Source of the DNA: Daedaleopsis sinensis
Lineage: Eukaryota > Basidiomycota > Agaricomycetes > Polyporales > Polyporaceae
DNA length: 64,000 nt
NCBI GenBank assembly: GCA_033807695.1
Contig: CM066311.1
Span: 2,232,001 to 2,296,000, forward strand
Reading direction: 5' to 3'
Part shown: positions 1 through 12,011 of the stretch, one piece after another
Layout of the letters: each line of letters begins with the position of its first letter
Numbering within the stretch: the first letter of the stretch is position 1
Made by a program: the position numbers and the translations under genes
Notes under the pieces: model-generated
The model's input: the letters and a program-made list of their open reading frames with translations, nothing else
The model's database searches: none
What the model was told of the DNA's origin: nothing

Positions 1-1
1 G

Positions 2-145
2 ATGCCTGAACTGCGTTCTCTCTCGATTCTGCACGTCAAGCCATGGTGGAATCTAAACTTCCACGCTCCGTCTCCTCCCACAAACTCCACGAATAATATC
101 GATTCCCTGTCAGTGTCGTCCTCTATTTCCCAATCCCAGGAATAG
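2..145 (+). CDS. possible 3' end of a gene cut by the window edge
   Basis: A reading frame open from the left edge runs to a TAG at 143-145. Its first residues read like a leucine-rich segment (MPELRSLSILHVKPWWNL) and it then becomes Ser/Asn/Pro-rich. This is the kind of C-terminus seen in basidiomycete F-box/LRR-like proteins, but 47 residues are too few to assign a family. The gene would run into the window from the left. It could equally be chance, since no splice site or homologous domain confirms it. Confidence 0.25.
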   Translation: MPELRSLSILHVKPWWNLNFHAPSPPTNSTNNIDSLSVSSSISQSQE

Positions 146-477
146 GCTCGCGGCGGAAGTCCTCTTCTATCGTGATCTCGTTCCTCTTCGCTTACACATA
201 TAGGTCCTAGTGTGTCCCTTGTGGGCTCGCACGATCAATTTCACTCCTCCGTCGCCATGGATATAGAACCACAAAAAGGTGTTCTCCAGTCCTTCTCCAG
301 TGGCGCGAATCTGTCAAGTAACAGACCACATTCACGTGTGGAATTCATGACCGACCATAACAGTACGTCACTCGCCTGTAACGCTTGGTCTAGGGAGGAT
401 TTTGACCTTCTAGTGTACGCAGTCAATCATTCCTTTATCATTGCTTCTCGCACTCGACACAGCACCATCGCGATCAT

Positions 478-2025
478 TCACGCTGGGAACGGGAAAGTAG
501 CCGGACTACGATACCCATTTTTCCCAACTGCGCGCACCCCAAAAGCCACATTGTCCTTCGACACATCCACCGTCACCTTATTCACCAGGCCGACCGGAAT
601 TACATTCGTCCAAAAAGCCATGTCCGTCGGCCGCCAGAGCACTTCGTATCCTGCCAAACCTACATCGCTTCCAAGCGCCCAGGACAGCGTGCTGTTGTTC
701 GTCAACACAGACGCATCGATCGTGACATTCTTCGGGGTGCCCGGAGCTTGCGCGAGAGACCAGATCGCGGCGCCGTTCACCTTCGCGACGCGCGCGATAA
801 AGTCGAAGTCGCAGAATTCGATGAGATCGCCGAACTGCTGTCCGGTGACTGGATCAACGCGCACGTCCTGATGCTGGTGCGCGAAGTTTTCGCGCGGCTC
901 GGTGAAGCGTGCCGCAGTGAATCCGCGCTCGAGGAACGGCTCGTGATCTCCTCCGCGCAGGTATCGATCCAGCCTGTATATCACGCGGACTGGGGGCGAA
1001 GGTGGTCAGCCATGACACCCTTGGGCGCTGCGGGTAGACATACCGTTCATCCCGGTCGCGCTGTTGGTTGCGACTTCGTGCACGAAACGCGCGAGCTCGC
1101 GCGCTGGGCTGTCGTTCTCCCCTCCGATGGACTCCCGGGTTGCGGTCCGAGAGGCGCTCTCCGAAGTCGGCATGCCCTGCGCGAAGAGCCGGATGCTGAA
1201 CGGGTCGACGGTGCCATCGTCCCCCTTGGAGCTTCCGACTATGTCGTTGGTGAACATGCCCTGGACGTCCGCACCCTGATCGAAGAGGGTCTGCGCGAGG
1301 AAGTCCGATCCCAGAAGGCCCTGCTCCTCTCCCGCGACGGCGGCGAGTATGATGGTCGCGGGCGGCGCTGGTCGTGTGACCATGATACGCAGAAGCTCCA
1401 GGACGACCGCGACGCCAGACGCATCGTCATCTGCCCCAGGCGCGTCGTCTGTGAAGTTCAGGATGTCCGTCACGCGCGAGTCGTAATGGCCGGTGACGAC
1501 GTACACCCGGTTCGGGTCGGAGGTGCCGTGGATGGTCGCGACGACGTCGCTGACGTTCGTGGGCGTCGGGACGCGGTTCACCGGCTGCTGGATGTAGCTC
1601 GGGACGGAGATCGTCACGTTGGTTCCGCGTACCGCGCCGGCAGCGATTCTGCGCATCTCTGCTGCGAGCCAGTCGCGCGCCGCGCCAATGCCACGAACGG
1701 GGTCCGTTTGGGAGGAGAGGGTGTGTCGCGTGCCGAAGGAGACGAGCTTGGTGATCGTCGCGTTCACATCTTTGGGGTTGATGCGCGAGAGCATCTCTCG
1801 CAGCTCCGCGGTCGGTGCTTGCGGGACGAGGGGCTTCCCGACACCTTTGGGCCAGATGTCTGCCGTTCCACACTGCCGGGCGAACATGGAATTCACTTGG
1901 GATGCGGGCGACGTTGGGGGATCGCTGCGGTGGAGCGATGCGGCGTTCGCGAGGGAGACTGCGAGTAGGACGGTGATGAGTATGTTGCTGGCGACATGGG
2001 TAAGATGAAGTGATTGAAGGAACAT
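478..2025 (-). CDS. M28 family zinc peptidase, copy A
   Basis: Likely a secreted M28 co-catalytic di-zinc peptidase (aminopeptidase-like). Two exons are inferred: 1044-2025 and 478-989, with a 54 bp intron starting GTATGT and ending CCCAG. The protein starts with a hydrophobic signal peptide (residues about 1-30, ending SLANA). The M28 metal-site motifs appear in order: GHYDSR (His), GADDDASG (bridging Asp), AGEEQGL (catalytic Glu plus ligand Glu) and FTND (Asp). A later FAHQHQ in exon 2 probably supplies the last His. The C-terminal part looks like a beta-sandwich tail ending in FPFPA. The start is the ATG at 2025 because it opens the signal peptide and aligns with the start of copy B. It is a close tandem paralogue of 3291-4844, same strand. 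The frame is intact. Substrate preference cannot be read from sequence. Confidence 0.9.
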
Positions 2026-2039
2026 CCTTAGGACTTCGG

Positions 2040-2650
2040 CGTTGTGTTCTTGACCCCTGTGTTGTGTCTGTCTTTTATCACTGCGCGGTTTTCAAACATC
2101 TGGCGGAACGGAATGTTTCCTATCCGTCGCCTGTACGTCTTTCGTAAAGGTCGCAGCACTTTGGAGGAGGTAGCATATGGCATTTTGGCGATAATCCTGC
2201 ATGCCGCACTAGAAAAACTCACACACTCGTCCTGTACCTGCTTTCTGTGGTCATGGGACGCATGAGAAATTATCGCGAGTATTCATAGAGACCGAAGTGC
2301 ATCGTGCTGTCGTTTCCCCGTGAGTATCCGAGGACCACGGCCACTTCTCGAGGATCTGATCGGAAGCTGTATGCATAGATAACCGGTCTTTGAGAGGCTA
2401 GAGAAGAACACACCCAAGGCAGCCTTCAGTATATGCCCCGAAAATGCTTCCTGGATCCAGGTGTGGATTGAATCCGTCAGTTGCGCATTATCATGTTAAG
2501 TGATATGTACGGTGTGTACGTAGGATAATCTACTTCAATTGCAAGGATAGTAGATGCTATCGATCGACCACAAGGAATCGCCAAGGTAGAACAGATACCA
2601 ACGTTGCTAGTGAGCTAGCTTGCGAATACGGTCAGCGATCACGCCATAGG
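2040..2650. repeat. duplicated upstream region of the M28 genes, copy A
   Basis: The non-coding stretch upstream of M28 copy A resembles the stretch upstream of copy B (about 4905-5420) block by block. For example GATCGGAAGCTGTATGCATA at 2358 matches a nearly identical block at 5127, and several TTTGAG(A/T)GGCTA and AGAAGAAC blocks follow in the same order. This shows the tandem duplication took promoter DNA along with the gene. The sequence has diverged by substitutions and small indels. No further gene is seen in it. Confidence 0.7.
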
Positions 2651-2859
2651 TGTGAGTAGTCAAGATATATCTCACCAGGCGAACCGAACGATGGCCTTGA
2701 TAGCATGTAAGAGTAAAGTGTCCACAAATATGGACACTGAGCAGTTCGCATCGCCGGTCTTAATCTCGTCAGTCCCATTCATCTTCTAGTGGACAACGGC
2801 AACTAGGACGCTGGCATTGGACGTTTGAACCACGTGGCGGACGCAACCGCATCGAACCT

Positions 2860-3060
2860 GAGTGGGCTGAGGATGTTGGAATACCGTCAGGATAACGAGG
2901 TGAACAAAGAGCATCTGCAATTTCGACACAGATAGACCAACACTGGAGAGCGCAATGATCTCGTGGAGGTTATGTTCATGCACAGCGAGCATCCGAAAGT
3001 AGAGCGAGGTGATAACGATTGGCATCAAATATCCCTGCGAGAAAAATGAGTTGTGTAGGA
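2860..3060 (-). pseudogene. decayed SEC24 3' fragment
   Basis: On the minus strand the segment reads SLYFRMLAVHEHNLHEIIAL. This matches the intact SEC24 at about 6000-6130, where the protein has [20 protein letters not shown]. The match is clear at DNA level too, for example around the GCGAGCATCCG block at 2984 versus the same block near 6082. The rest of SEC24 is missing and the reading frame is not maintained outward. It sits directly upstream of M28 copy A, just as the real SEC24 sits upstream of copy B, so it is best explained as the edge of a tandem duplication that copied M28 plus the 3' part of SEC24. Confidence 0.75.
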
Positions 3061-3290
3061 GCGGGTGCAATCAACTTGCGATACACATATCACTACTAAT
3101 CTCCATTGCAGACTGAATGCTCGCGCAACGCACTGTCACGAAAATCTGCGAGCAATGTATGAGCTTCGAAGTAACAGTGTGCAATGTTTGATCTCACCTG
3201 CTCGCAAATGTGAAAGATTTCGACTCTGGGCCTATCTTACACGCATCATTCTGGTTGGCACTCCATACGACACCGATGCAACACTTAACT

Positions 3291-4844
3291 TTACGCCGGG
3301 AAGGGGAAACTAGCCGGGCTGCGGTACCCATTCGTACCAACCGCGCGCACCCCAAACACCGCGTTATCCTTCGACAGATCCACCGTCACCTTGCTCACTA
3401 AACCCACAGGAATGACGTTCGTCCAGAACGGCACGTCGGTCGGCCGCCAGAGCACTTCGTATCCCGCCAAGCCGACATCTCTTCCCAGCGCCCAGGACAG
3501 CGTGCTGTTGTTCGTCAGCACAGACGTGTCCATCGTGACATTCTTCGGGGTGCCCGGTGCCTGCGCGAGCGACCACAGTGCAGCGCCGTTCACCTTCGCG
3601 ACACGCGTGATGAAGTCGAAGTCGCAGAACTCGATGAGGTCGCCGAACTGCTTCCCGGTCGCCGGGTCGACGCGCACGTCCTGGTGCTGGTGCGCGAAAT
3701 CCTCGTGCGGCTCGGTGAAGCGCGCCGCGGGGTATCCGCGCTCGAGAAACGGCTCGTGGTCGCCCCCGCGCAGAAAGCGATCGAGCCTGTAGATCACGCG
3801 CACTTGGGGTGCCAGGTCAGTCAGTATCAAGACGACTGGTAGCCAGATAATCGATTACATACCGTTCATCCCGGTCGCATCGTTGCTAGCCACCTCATGG
3901 ACGAACCGGGCGAGCTCACGCGCTGGACTGTCGTTCTCCCCACCGATAGACTCGCGGGTTGCGGTCCGAGAGGCGCTCTCCGAAGTCGGCATACCCTGCG
4001 CAAAGAGGCGGATGCTGAGCGGATCGACAGTGCCATCATCCGCTTTGGGGCTTCCGACGATATCGTTGGTGAACATGCCTTGAACGTCCGCCCCCTCGTT
4101 GAAGAGGGTCTGCGCGAGGAAGTCTGCCCCGTACAGCCCCTGCTCCTCGCCGGCGACGGCGGCAAGCATGATGGTCGCGTGCGGGGCGGGTCTCTGGATC
4201 ATGATGCGCAGGAGCTCGAGCACAACCGCGACACCAGACGCGTCGTCATCCGCCCCAGGCGCGTCGTCCGTGAAGTTCATGATGTCCGTGACGCGCGAGT
4301 CGTAGTGGCCCGAGATGACATACACGCGATTCGGGTCGGACGCCCCACGTATGGTCGCGACGACGTCGCTGATGTTCGTCGGCCGCGAGATGCTGCCCTG
4401 TGGCTGCTGGATGTAGCTCGGGACGGAGATCGTGACGTTCGTCCCGGGCCGGGCGCCAGCTGCGATGCTGCGCATCTCCGCCGCCAGCCAGTCCCGCGCG
4501 GCGCCGATGCCGCGGACGGGGTCCGTCAGGGAGGAGAGCGTGTGCCGCGTGCCAAAGGAGACGAGTTTGGTGATCGTCGCGTTTACACGCTGTGGATCGA
4601 TTTGAGCGAGCATCCCTCGGAGTTCGGCGGTGGGAGCTTGCGGGACGAGGGCCGCTCCCGGACCCTTGGGCCAGATGTCCGTGGGTGCGCACTGGCGGGC
4701 AAAGAGGGAGTTCAGTGCGGATGCTTGTGAAGTCGGGAGTACATCGTGATCAAGGGAGAATGCGTTCACAAGGGATATTGTGAGTGCGACGAGGACAAGG
4801 AAACCACTGGCGAGGCGAACAGGGCAGGGCGATGGAGAGATCAT
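3291..4844 (-). CDS. M28 family zinc peptidase, copy B
   Basis: Tandem paralogue of the M28 peptidase at 478-2025, with the same two-exon structure. Inferred exons are 3863-4844 and 3291-3802, with the intron at the same codon (after GMN). The start at 4844 opens a signal peptide ([20 protein letters not shown]) that aligns with copy A; an in-frame ATG at 4892 would add 16 polar residues and seems less likely. Metal-site motifs are all present: [25 protein letters not shown], and FAHQHQ in exon 2. It is about as long as copy A (roughly 500 residues) and ends with the same FPFPA. Both copies look functional, so duplication may give dosage or divergent substrate use, which is inference. Intact SEC24 begins about 580 bp further upstream. 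Confidence 0.9.
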
Positions 4845-4904
4845 CTTCACTGGTCGAGTCTGTCGGCTTGAATCGTTCTCTTTCCCTTTCATCTTATAAC
4901 AATT

Positions 4905-5420
4905 TCGAAACAGGAACGTCTAGGTGAGTGCTCACGTTAGTCTAGCGGGCCGGAAGGCATAAAATCCACGCACGTTCTATCTTTGTAAGAGTCGCTTAGC
5001 TCGTTGAGGAAGGCGCGTACGGCGTTTTGCTTGATGGTGTACCAGAAATACTCACCACCTCAACTTGATCTTACTCCTGGATGGTCATGGGATAGCTGAA
5101 AATATCGCGTAGTTGCTTCTCGGTATGATCGGAAGGTGTATACATAGACCAACGGCCTTTGAGTGGCTAAAGAAGAACGCATGCACATGCGAGCGGTCTT
5201 CAGTACACGTCCAAGCATCGCTCCCCTGATCGAACCGTCAGTAGCATGTTGTCGCCATATCAAGTGACACGCACGAGCTGTACATAGGATATTTCTTCCG
5301 ATTTAATTCGCATAGATAGCAGATAGTATAGATTGCGCACGACGAGATGTTCACCAAGGCATAGAGCGAAAGCCACTACTGCTAGCTATCGATGCTCCGG
5401 TCGTGAGCTAGAGGATACTT
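4905..5420. repeat. duplicated upstream region of the M28 genes, copy B
   Basis: Counterpart of 2040-2650. Blocks around 5127-5175 and 5235-5360 match that region in order. It lies between the start of M28 copy B and the end of SEC24, so it should hold the copy B promoter and the SEC24 terminator. No other gene is visible. Confidence 0.65.
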
Positions 5421-5426
5421 AGTCAG

Positions 5427-8400
5427 CTACAAGAACCTAAATTCTGTTAAAAGATGTCTCACCGCCGTATGAATCTGCTTGTGGACCAAGCAGAGGTCTA
5501 TAAATGCGTGTATTGAAATAAATTTGGCTCAGGCATGGCAGGCGAGAAGGTTATGGGTACGCACAATCAAGGTATGACATTGCAGCGTTGTTTTGGTCTT
5601 CAACGAGCATATCGCTGAACTCAATCTCGATCCCGTCCATATTCTGCCGGGCGAGCAAGAATTTGGGCGTGTACCCGCGCTCGACGGATCGATGTGCGAG
5701 TATGTTACGGACTTGCGTAGAAAGCCGCGTGGTGAGATGGGGGAGGTGTAGCTAGAAAGGCCTCAGGATGGCATCGTTAGAGAATGTTGTCTGAGTCACT
5801 CACAATGCGTGGGTCAACCTGAACGATGTCATCGACATCGAGCAGGTCTTTGAGCAATTGAGGTGAAACACTGGACCCGATCCAAAGGATCATAGTTTCT
5901 TCGTTGTCTGTGAATGGTTAAAACATACAGCGACTGCAACTAAAGGCGTCGATCACGTACCGATGAGATATACCCCATGCGATTCCATGAACAAATGACT
6001 ATCTCGCATCAACGACGGCAACTCGACGCGACCGTTGACATCGGGCAGCGCGATGGTGTCGTTGAGGTCATGTAGCGCGAGCATCCGGGGATAGAGATGA
6101 TACATGATGCTACGCGCGCTCATGGCGGAGATCTTGTGCGCGTACACATTGCGCACATCCGCTGTGACATTGCGACCTACAAAAGGCTCAGTGCCGCTCT
6201 CTGCGCCTAGTAAACTGAGATGACCCACCTTTGAGGGGCTTGGTCTTCATCATCGCCAGGATGTACATAGGTAGAGTTCGGAAGGATTCAGGCAGAATGA
6301 GCTGCGTCGGCGCGGCCGCGGCCGCGCAGAACTTGCGGTACGCGTATAGTATCAAGGAACACCTCTCTGTCAGAGACTCGTGGATCTGGGCTATCCTCTG
6401 CGACGGTAGTCTCGAGATGACTACATGACATCAGTGTTGAGTGCCACGATGCGATAAGACAGCACTTTACCTTCTCGCACCATGTATGAGACCGTGGCAT
6501 CCATGTCTGCGAACTGGAACACGTTTCCAGCGAGCGTGACCACGCGTAGCGCAACGTTGTGCACTCTCACACGTCGCTCGCCTGTGATCGTCGTGTATAG
6601 AATCGCCGATTGGATGAACGCGTATTGCCTATCGTCGAGGGTGCCTGCATGATCAAGTGCAACAGCGACTGTCTTGTCTGCGTCGACTGTCCCGAACTCC
6701 AAGTCCGCTGCCGGGCTCTCGTAGAAATTGCCGTACTGTTTTGTTATCCGCAAGCCTGTACGTTTTATTAGGATAGACGATAGTATAGTAGGAGAGAGAT
6801 CCTGACCAGTAGAGCATCGTACACGCATCGAGCATGCATAAACTGTAGTTCGCGATACTAGTCGTCTAAGCTGAGAAGCGAGACCTAGCCCGTCTCTTGT
6901 AGGGTCAAATCTGGGATAGAAGTAAAGCTCGCCGCCACTCAGAGATGACGCGAGACCTTCCAGCGCATTAAGTAGTAAAACGATCTCAAATGGTGTACAT
7001 AACAACTCACCTATCGAAGCGACGTCAATAGGCCTCCCCATGCCGAGGAACATACTAACCCCGACGCCTTCGGACGCGCATTGCTCTCCAATATCCTTCC
7101 AAGTCTCTACTCGAGGCTCAAACAGTGTCCGCTCCTTATCTGTGCCGTAGACAGAGGACTCGTCGACCAATGGCTCGAGCGCACCACAGCCGATAGTAGG
7201 GAGCGTGGCTGAGAAAACGACTACACTGCCCCCTCTACCTGTCTTGTAGAACGTCAGAGTTGATCGTGGCATGACACGCATCACAACCTACTAGCGCGGC
7301 GAGACTCGCAGAGAGTGCGGATCCTAGGGCAGCTTCAGTCTCGAAGGTCTGTTCAAACCGCGTTGGTAACGCAGTGAGGAGGTTTGTAACGGCGTCCCTA
7401 GACTCGAATGTTAGCAGAGATTGTAGCCAAACTCGGGAAAGCTACCTTGATTCAAGTGGATCCACGAAGAGACCTTCGGTAGATGGTAGGAACACGTCGT
7501 CGATGTCCGGCACCACAAGGATTGGGGGTTGGCCAATGATGTCTGACTGGCGGGAGCATCGTGAATACCAACACGTGAAGAAACGAATCTGAGCCGTACA
7601 GATAGATTGTGGAACTGCAGTGTTCGATCGAAGGCCAGTATAGCAATTCGACTTGATGGTGGGAAACATGCAGGCATGGTGTCGTCACGTCCGAACAACA
7701 TTTCCAGGAGCGCGTTGCATCCTGTTTGGAGGAACCCAGTACGGACAGCTTCCTGGGAGACATCAAACGCGAAAACAAAGTCCATTGGCTCAGGTTTGCG
7801 CCTACTCGTCGATGGTGGCGGCGCCGGAGAGTAATATAGGGGACGGATGCTAGGGGGAGGATGAGGAGCCCAATACTCTTCAGGTACCGCGAAGTCGACG
7901 GTGCCCTTGTTGAGTTCAGGGCGCTGCAAATGATCTAGTCTGAGGAAGCTTGCATCCAGGTTACAATAGTACTCAGATGACACTAGCGACACGCTCAGGA
8001 TCAGGGAGTTATGGTAGACCGGGATCGTGACAAGAGGTAGACTTACCTTCCGTCTCATGCCCGCACATATTGCACTTCCACCTCGCACCCCCTGCTAGCC
8101 ATGTACACCACGGATTGATGTACCCTCTACACCGCTCACATCGCGCAGGACCGATCTGCCCTGTTTCAACGAGGGGGACCGGTTCCTCTCGTGGGTCCTG
8201 GTCGGCGAAAGGCTGGATGATCGCGGCGATTGGCACTTCGCAGTCGGAGGCCAGGCGCGACGTACTTGGCACATTCCACGTCGTCATGCGGACATATCGA
8301 GGGGACGAGTTGCCTAGGCAGGATCGCTTTATGTTTCTCGTCCGCAAGCACAGGGGTACGTACCTTGGTCCACCGCTACGAACTCCGTCGTGGAAAGCGG

Positions 8401-8580
8401 TGGGTGCTTACCGGGCAATGTCATGTACGACTCATCTTCCCATTTCTCCCGGTCTACTTCGATGGTGTCTATTGGCGAGGGGATCTGGTTTGGGTCGATG
8501 GCGGCACGCAAGCCTTTGTAGGGAGTGCCAGCAGTGTGTGGGGGTTGAGGAATGTGAGAGCTGGCGCCGTGAGCATACAT
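5427..8580 (-). CDS. sec24: SEC24-like COPII coat cargo adaptor
   Basis: Sec24 partners Sec23 in the inner COPII coat and selects cargo at ER exit sites. Hand splicing gives about a dozen exons and roughly 850 residues in frame. In order: a short N-terminus ([18 protein letters not shown]), a zinc finger with CERC and CNMC pairs (about 8060-8150), the trunk beginning [16 protein letters not shown] with [11 protein letters not shown], the [10 protein letters not shown] segment, the beta-sandwich and helical regions ([16 protein letters not shown], then [14 protein letters not shown]), and the gelsolin-like end ([35 protein letters not shown]). The last exon ends in an [12 protein letters not shown] tail with a stop at 5427-5429. 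The start at 8580 leaves only a short low-complexity N-terminal extension, shorter than in many Sec24 proteins. It faces the methyltransferase gene at 8890 across 309 bp. A duplicated scrap of its 3' part lies at 2860-3060. Confidence 0.9.
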
Positions 8581-8889
8581 GAAGCATGAAGAGAGGTATC
8601 CAAGATGTGAGCAAGTTGAGATGAACGTAGCACTAAGCAGACCGTGTTAAGAAACTCGCTGTGGGCTTGCTCAGTGGCTGACGAGGAGATCAACTCTTCC
8701 CCTGATTTGGCCGGTATCCCCGGGCCGGTAAGCTTTGGGTTAGGGTTCCGCCGATTTGCCTTCCGAAATTGGAATTCCAAGAAACTGGTCACAGTCTGGT
8801 CCCAACCTCAACTACTGACCGCAAGAATCAAGATAACCGCGGACTCTCTGTTAGCATCAGCGCGGAAAAGCCGCAGACCTAGACTGAGA
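8581..8889. promoter_or_regulatory. divergent promoter region between SEC24 and the methyltransferase
   Basis: Only 309 bp separate the two start codons on opposite strands, so both promoters must share or overlap in this stretch. No clear TATA box is seen. This is inferred from gene arrangement alone. Confidence 0.5.
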
Positions 8890-9909
8890 ATGTCTGATCA
8901 AGATGACTTCCTCAGCGACTCCGCGGCTCTCTTTGGCGATACTACGCCTCAGGACGACGGTAACATCACGTATGGACCACTTGTACTGACAGTCGCGCCG
9001 AAGGTAGAGCTATCCATCTGATTACGTTGGTACGCATCCTGAGCCTGAATACTTTGCATAGGAAGGCAAGGTACATACAAGACTTACCTTCACATCCGAA
9101 GCGCGAGCCAACTGACCGCATGATCGCCGCGTACTAGGCGAACACTCTTCTTGCAGACCACCTGTTCTCTCCATCCTTGTTGCTTGCGGAGCTGATTGAG
9201 AGGGATATCGTTGATCTCAACCGAAAGACAGGTGCGAGGTCTATCAGGTTGTCACATTATACACTTACAAACCTCTCGGTGTAGTCGTTGAACTCGGCGC
9301 CGGATGCGCACTACCTTCACTACTGGCGGCGACAATGGCTAACCCACCATCGCTCTCCGTGATCACCGACTACCCGGACGAGGTGATCATGAAAAATCTC
9401 TCGGACAATGTGGAGAGGAACAGGAAACACTACCGTGAACATTCCCTTGTTCTTTCTCGGGGTTATGAGTGGGGAACCGACACCAACCCACTCTTGTGAG
9501 TTCATCGCCGGCCAATTCGAGTAGTTCTGACGCGTCTCTCTGTTGCTGTAGGGAGTTCCTACCACCGTGTCCGGACAGATCATCTTCCAGAGGCTTCGAT
9601 GTGGTCATAATGTCCGACTTGTTGCACTTCGACCGGTCACACGACGTTCTCGTCTCCTCTTTGACATCCCTTCTGCGGAAAGATGCCAGCGCCCGCGCGT
9701 ATATCGCTGCCGGCAAATATACTCCGACTCATGTCTGCGAACACTTCGTACAGGAGGCGCGGAAATCAGGGATATTCTTAGTTGAGCGCGAGGTCGAGGG
9801 AGTATGGCGTGGATCGCTAGGGGTCTCTGGAGGAGGGCTTGATCTCGAGCAGCTCGGAGTGAGGAAGGATATGTGTAGATGGTGGGTGGGGCAGTGGATG
9901 GAGGTATAG
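8890..9909 (+). CDS. EFM7/nicotinamide N-methyltransferase-like methyltransferase
   Basis: Class I SAM-dependent methyltransferase of the METTL/lysine methyltransferase group, resembling fungal EFM7/NNT1, which modifies elongation factor 1-alpha. Five exons can be joined in frame. Exon 1 starts MSDQDDFLSDSAALFGD; a 9 bp micro-exon (EGK, about 9061-9069) follows; the third exon holds FSPSLLLAELIERD. Then comes the SAM motif I VVELGAGCALPSLLAA, the acidic VITDYPDEVIMKNL, and GYEWGT. The last exon carries FDVVIMSDLLHFDRSHD, AAGKYTPTHVCEHF and a Trp-rich end (DMCRWWVGQWMEV). The motif I Gly residues and the Asp of TDYPD are intact. Exon joins are by eye, so the micro-exon is the least certain. 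The protein is about 260 residues, normal for the family. Confidence 0.8.
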
Positions 9910-10844
9910 CGTCCGAGTAGCGTCAACGGCGCTGAAACGCTGAGCAGTTAAATGTATGAACCTTGTAAAGCTGTCCGTATGTTAGAGGCTCGATATCCCA
10001 ACATGCAGGTATCGTGACACGAAAAGCCGTGCTGATACTGTAGAACCGTCCATCCCTCACGTCAATAGGTCCTCCGTCGTCTGCCTAGGGGAAACTATGC
10101 TGACACTGTAGGTTATCGAAATATCGAAACATGGTTTATGCCACGACGGTTTGCCAGAACAAATCCCTTGTGGGGACTGAATGTCCGGTGAGTCTAGTAA
10201 AGAAGAATCAGCAGCTACACTCTGCACTGAATTGAAGGGAAGTTCTTGAAGGTGAACCTGTGACTCTGACCGCCCGAGTGTGGAGAGAGCCTCTACTGCT
10301 GGTTGTCTCAGAAAGTCAACGCGTTCGTACGTACGGTGCATGAAAGCAGTCACATACAGCGATCCGATTACTAGGTCGACTTGGATATTCGGTCCCGGAA
10401 ACGGAGAAGGTAGGAAGCTCTACGCTTCCATTGTGATCTATTCGGACAATGTTAGTGCTCGCCAACATCTCGGGAAGGTCAGCAGATGCACGATACCCCT
10501 CTCAAGATAGTAGCCCAGTATACCGTCTTACATCTCCCGCGAACGACGGATGGAAGAAGCGAGGGACAAGCATTTAGGGATGGGCTGTTGACAAAATCTT
10601 GCAAGCGAAGTAGCGTGTGATCTTGAAGTCCTGAAATTGTATAACAGCATCCGCACGGCCCTGGAACTCATTGCGAGACGACAGGAACGCGACGTTGTTC
10701 TAGTCAGAGACCTACCTCTTGCGATGTCTGGTCTCTCACCAATATGCTCGAGATCGTGACACAGCAGCCGGCCAGGACGGGAGGAGAACTTGCACGGTGG
10801 ATCAGGTGATGTGCGTAGCTCGTGACTGAGGATAGCGAGTCCTG
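9910..10844. other. intergenic stretch with no recognised gene
   Basis: Between the methyltransferase stop and the TATA box of the secreted-protein gene. Short open frames exist on both strands but none shows a domain, a credible splice pattern or a low-complexity feature worth calling. Confidence 0.6.
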
Positions 10845-10852
10845 TATAAAAG
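10845..10852 (+). promoter_or_regulatory. TATA box of the secreted-protein gene
   Basis: TATAAAAG lies 58 bp upstream of the ATG at 10903, a typical placement for a strongly expressed fungal secreted-protein gene. Confidence 0.7.
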
Positions 10853-10902
10853 CATAGTCAAAGCACGCTCCTACTGCAGGATCCCGACTCATCTCGAACA
10901 TC

Positions 10903-11611
10903 ATGCAATTCACAGTCGGTTTCACTGCTCTCGCCTTCGTCGTCGCATCCTTCTCGCTCGCTGTGAATGCGAGTCCGGTGAGCTCCCTGATCCATAAACG
11001 AGAGAATGCTCACATTAACGCATATGCATCTAGGTCGAGATGACCACTGGCACCGTCCCCGCCGACGAGGTGAGACCTTCGAGGTTCCTCCATGGTATCG
11101 GTTTACCTGCCCGGGTGAACACTGGAGAGGCTGACCTCAGAGAGCTCGATAGACCACTGGGTCTATCATGACCCCCGAGGAAATGCGGCACTGGCTCACA
11201 ACGACCGACGCCAAACTCACCTACGTGGGCGGCGAGCCCGTCAACCCGCTGACCACGCTCAACACGGCTGCAGTGACGGTCATCTATTGCAGCACGCGGA
11301 TCCTGAACGTGTGCGGTGGGACGTGCAACGTCTACAGCGGGGGTAACACGTGTCTCAACACACCCGGGGCAGCGTGCATGGCGTCGACGAAGAACGTCGT
11401 GTACTGCACCGCGGCAAACTGCGGTGGTTCCTGTGGCCAACTCGCCTCGTGCCCTACTCCTTTGGACGAAGGCTTCTGCGCCACCCCTGGCGTGCAGTCC
11501 ATCTTCACGCCTGCCGACCACCCAACTGGTGAGTCGCATCCTTGTCCTGTCACTGCGGGCGGGGACTCACCACCTTTCGCTAGCTTGATTGCAATATCAA
11601 GGAATGTATGA
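10903..11611 (+). CDS. small secreted cysteine-rich protein
   Basis: The ATG at 10903 opens a clear signal peptide (MQFTVGFTALAFVVASFSLA, cleaved near NAS/P). Two introns are inferred: one starting GTGAGC after the ASP codon and ending CTAG before the Val codon, and a second ending at about 11152. The mature part has about a dozen cysteines in paired patterns (VCGGTC, NCGGSCGQLASC), after an alpha-helical MTPEEMRHW start. This looks like the abundant small secreted Cys-rich proteins of Agaricomycetes; function is unknown. The 3' end is uncertain. The frame runs to a stop at 11611, but a GTGAGT donor at 11530 could end the protein slightly differently. The gene is preceded by a TATA box and followed by an M28 relic. 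Confidence 0.75.
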
Positions 11612-12011
11612 CGATTCCAACTCGACCGCTGTAGTGGATAGGGGTGGGTCCCAACGAGAATACATAGCAGGGTTTCATGTAGTATCATTGAGTCGAAGGT
11701 TGGGGGAAAATGTGATCATAACGCGCGCAAACCAGGCAGTGTGGCTGCCATCCCATTTGGGTGCGACGACTCCCATGACATCAGGTTGCGAGCACCGATT
11801 GACAAGTACAGCCAATTTCGCGGCGCACGTCGTAGCTCGCATGCAGTTGTTTCGCAACGTGACGGTACATCATCATAGCGCGGAGGATGCGCACGCCATC
11901 GAGCTGGTCCTCGGGGAACTCTTCGGACTCATGCCAATGAGCCCGGTCGTTATAGATGTCCATATACACGGGGGAAAATCATGCAATCCTGCCGGAGCGA
12001 CTGGTTAGTAT

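Noticed and set aside
748..1968. Long plus-strand open frame (406 codons) over the first M28 gene
   Set aside because: Arg/Asp/Val-rich antisense shadow of the M28 coding exon, with no domain. The minus strand carries all M28 motifs.
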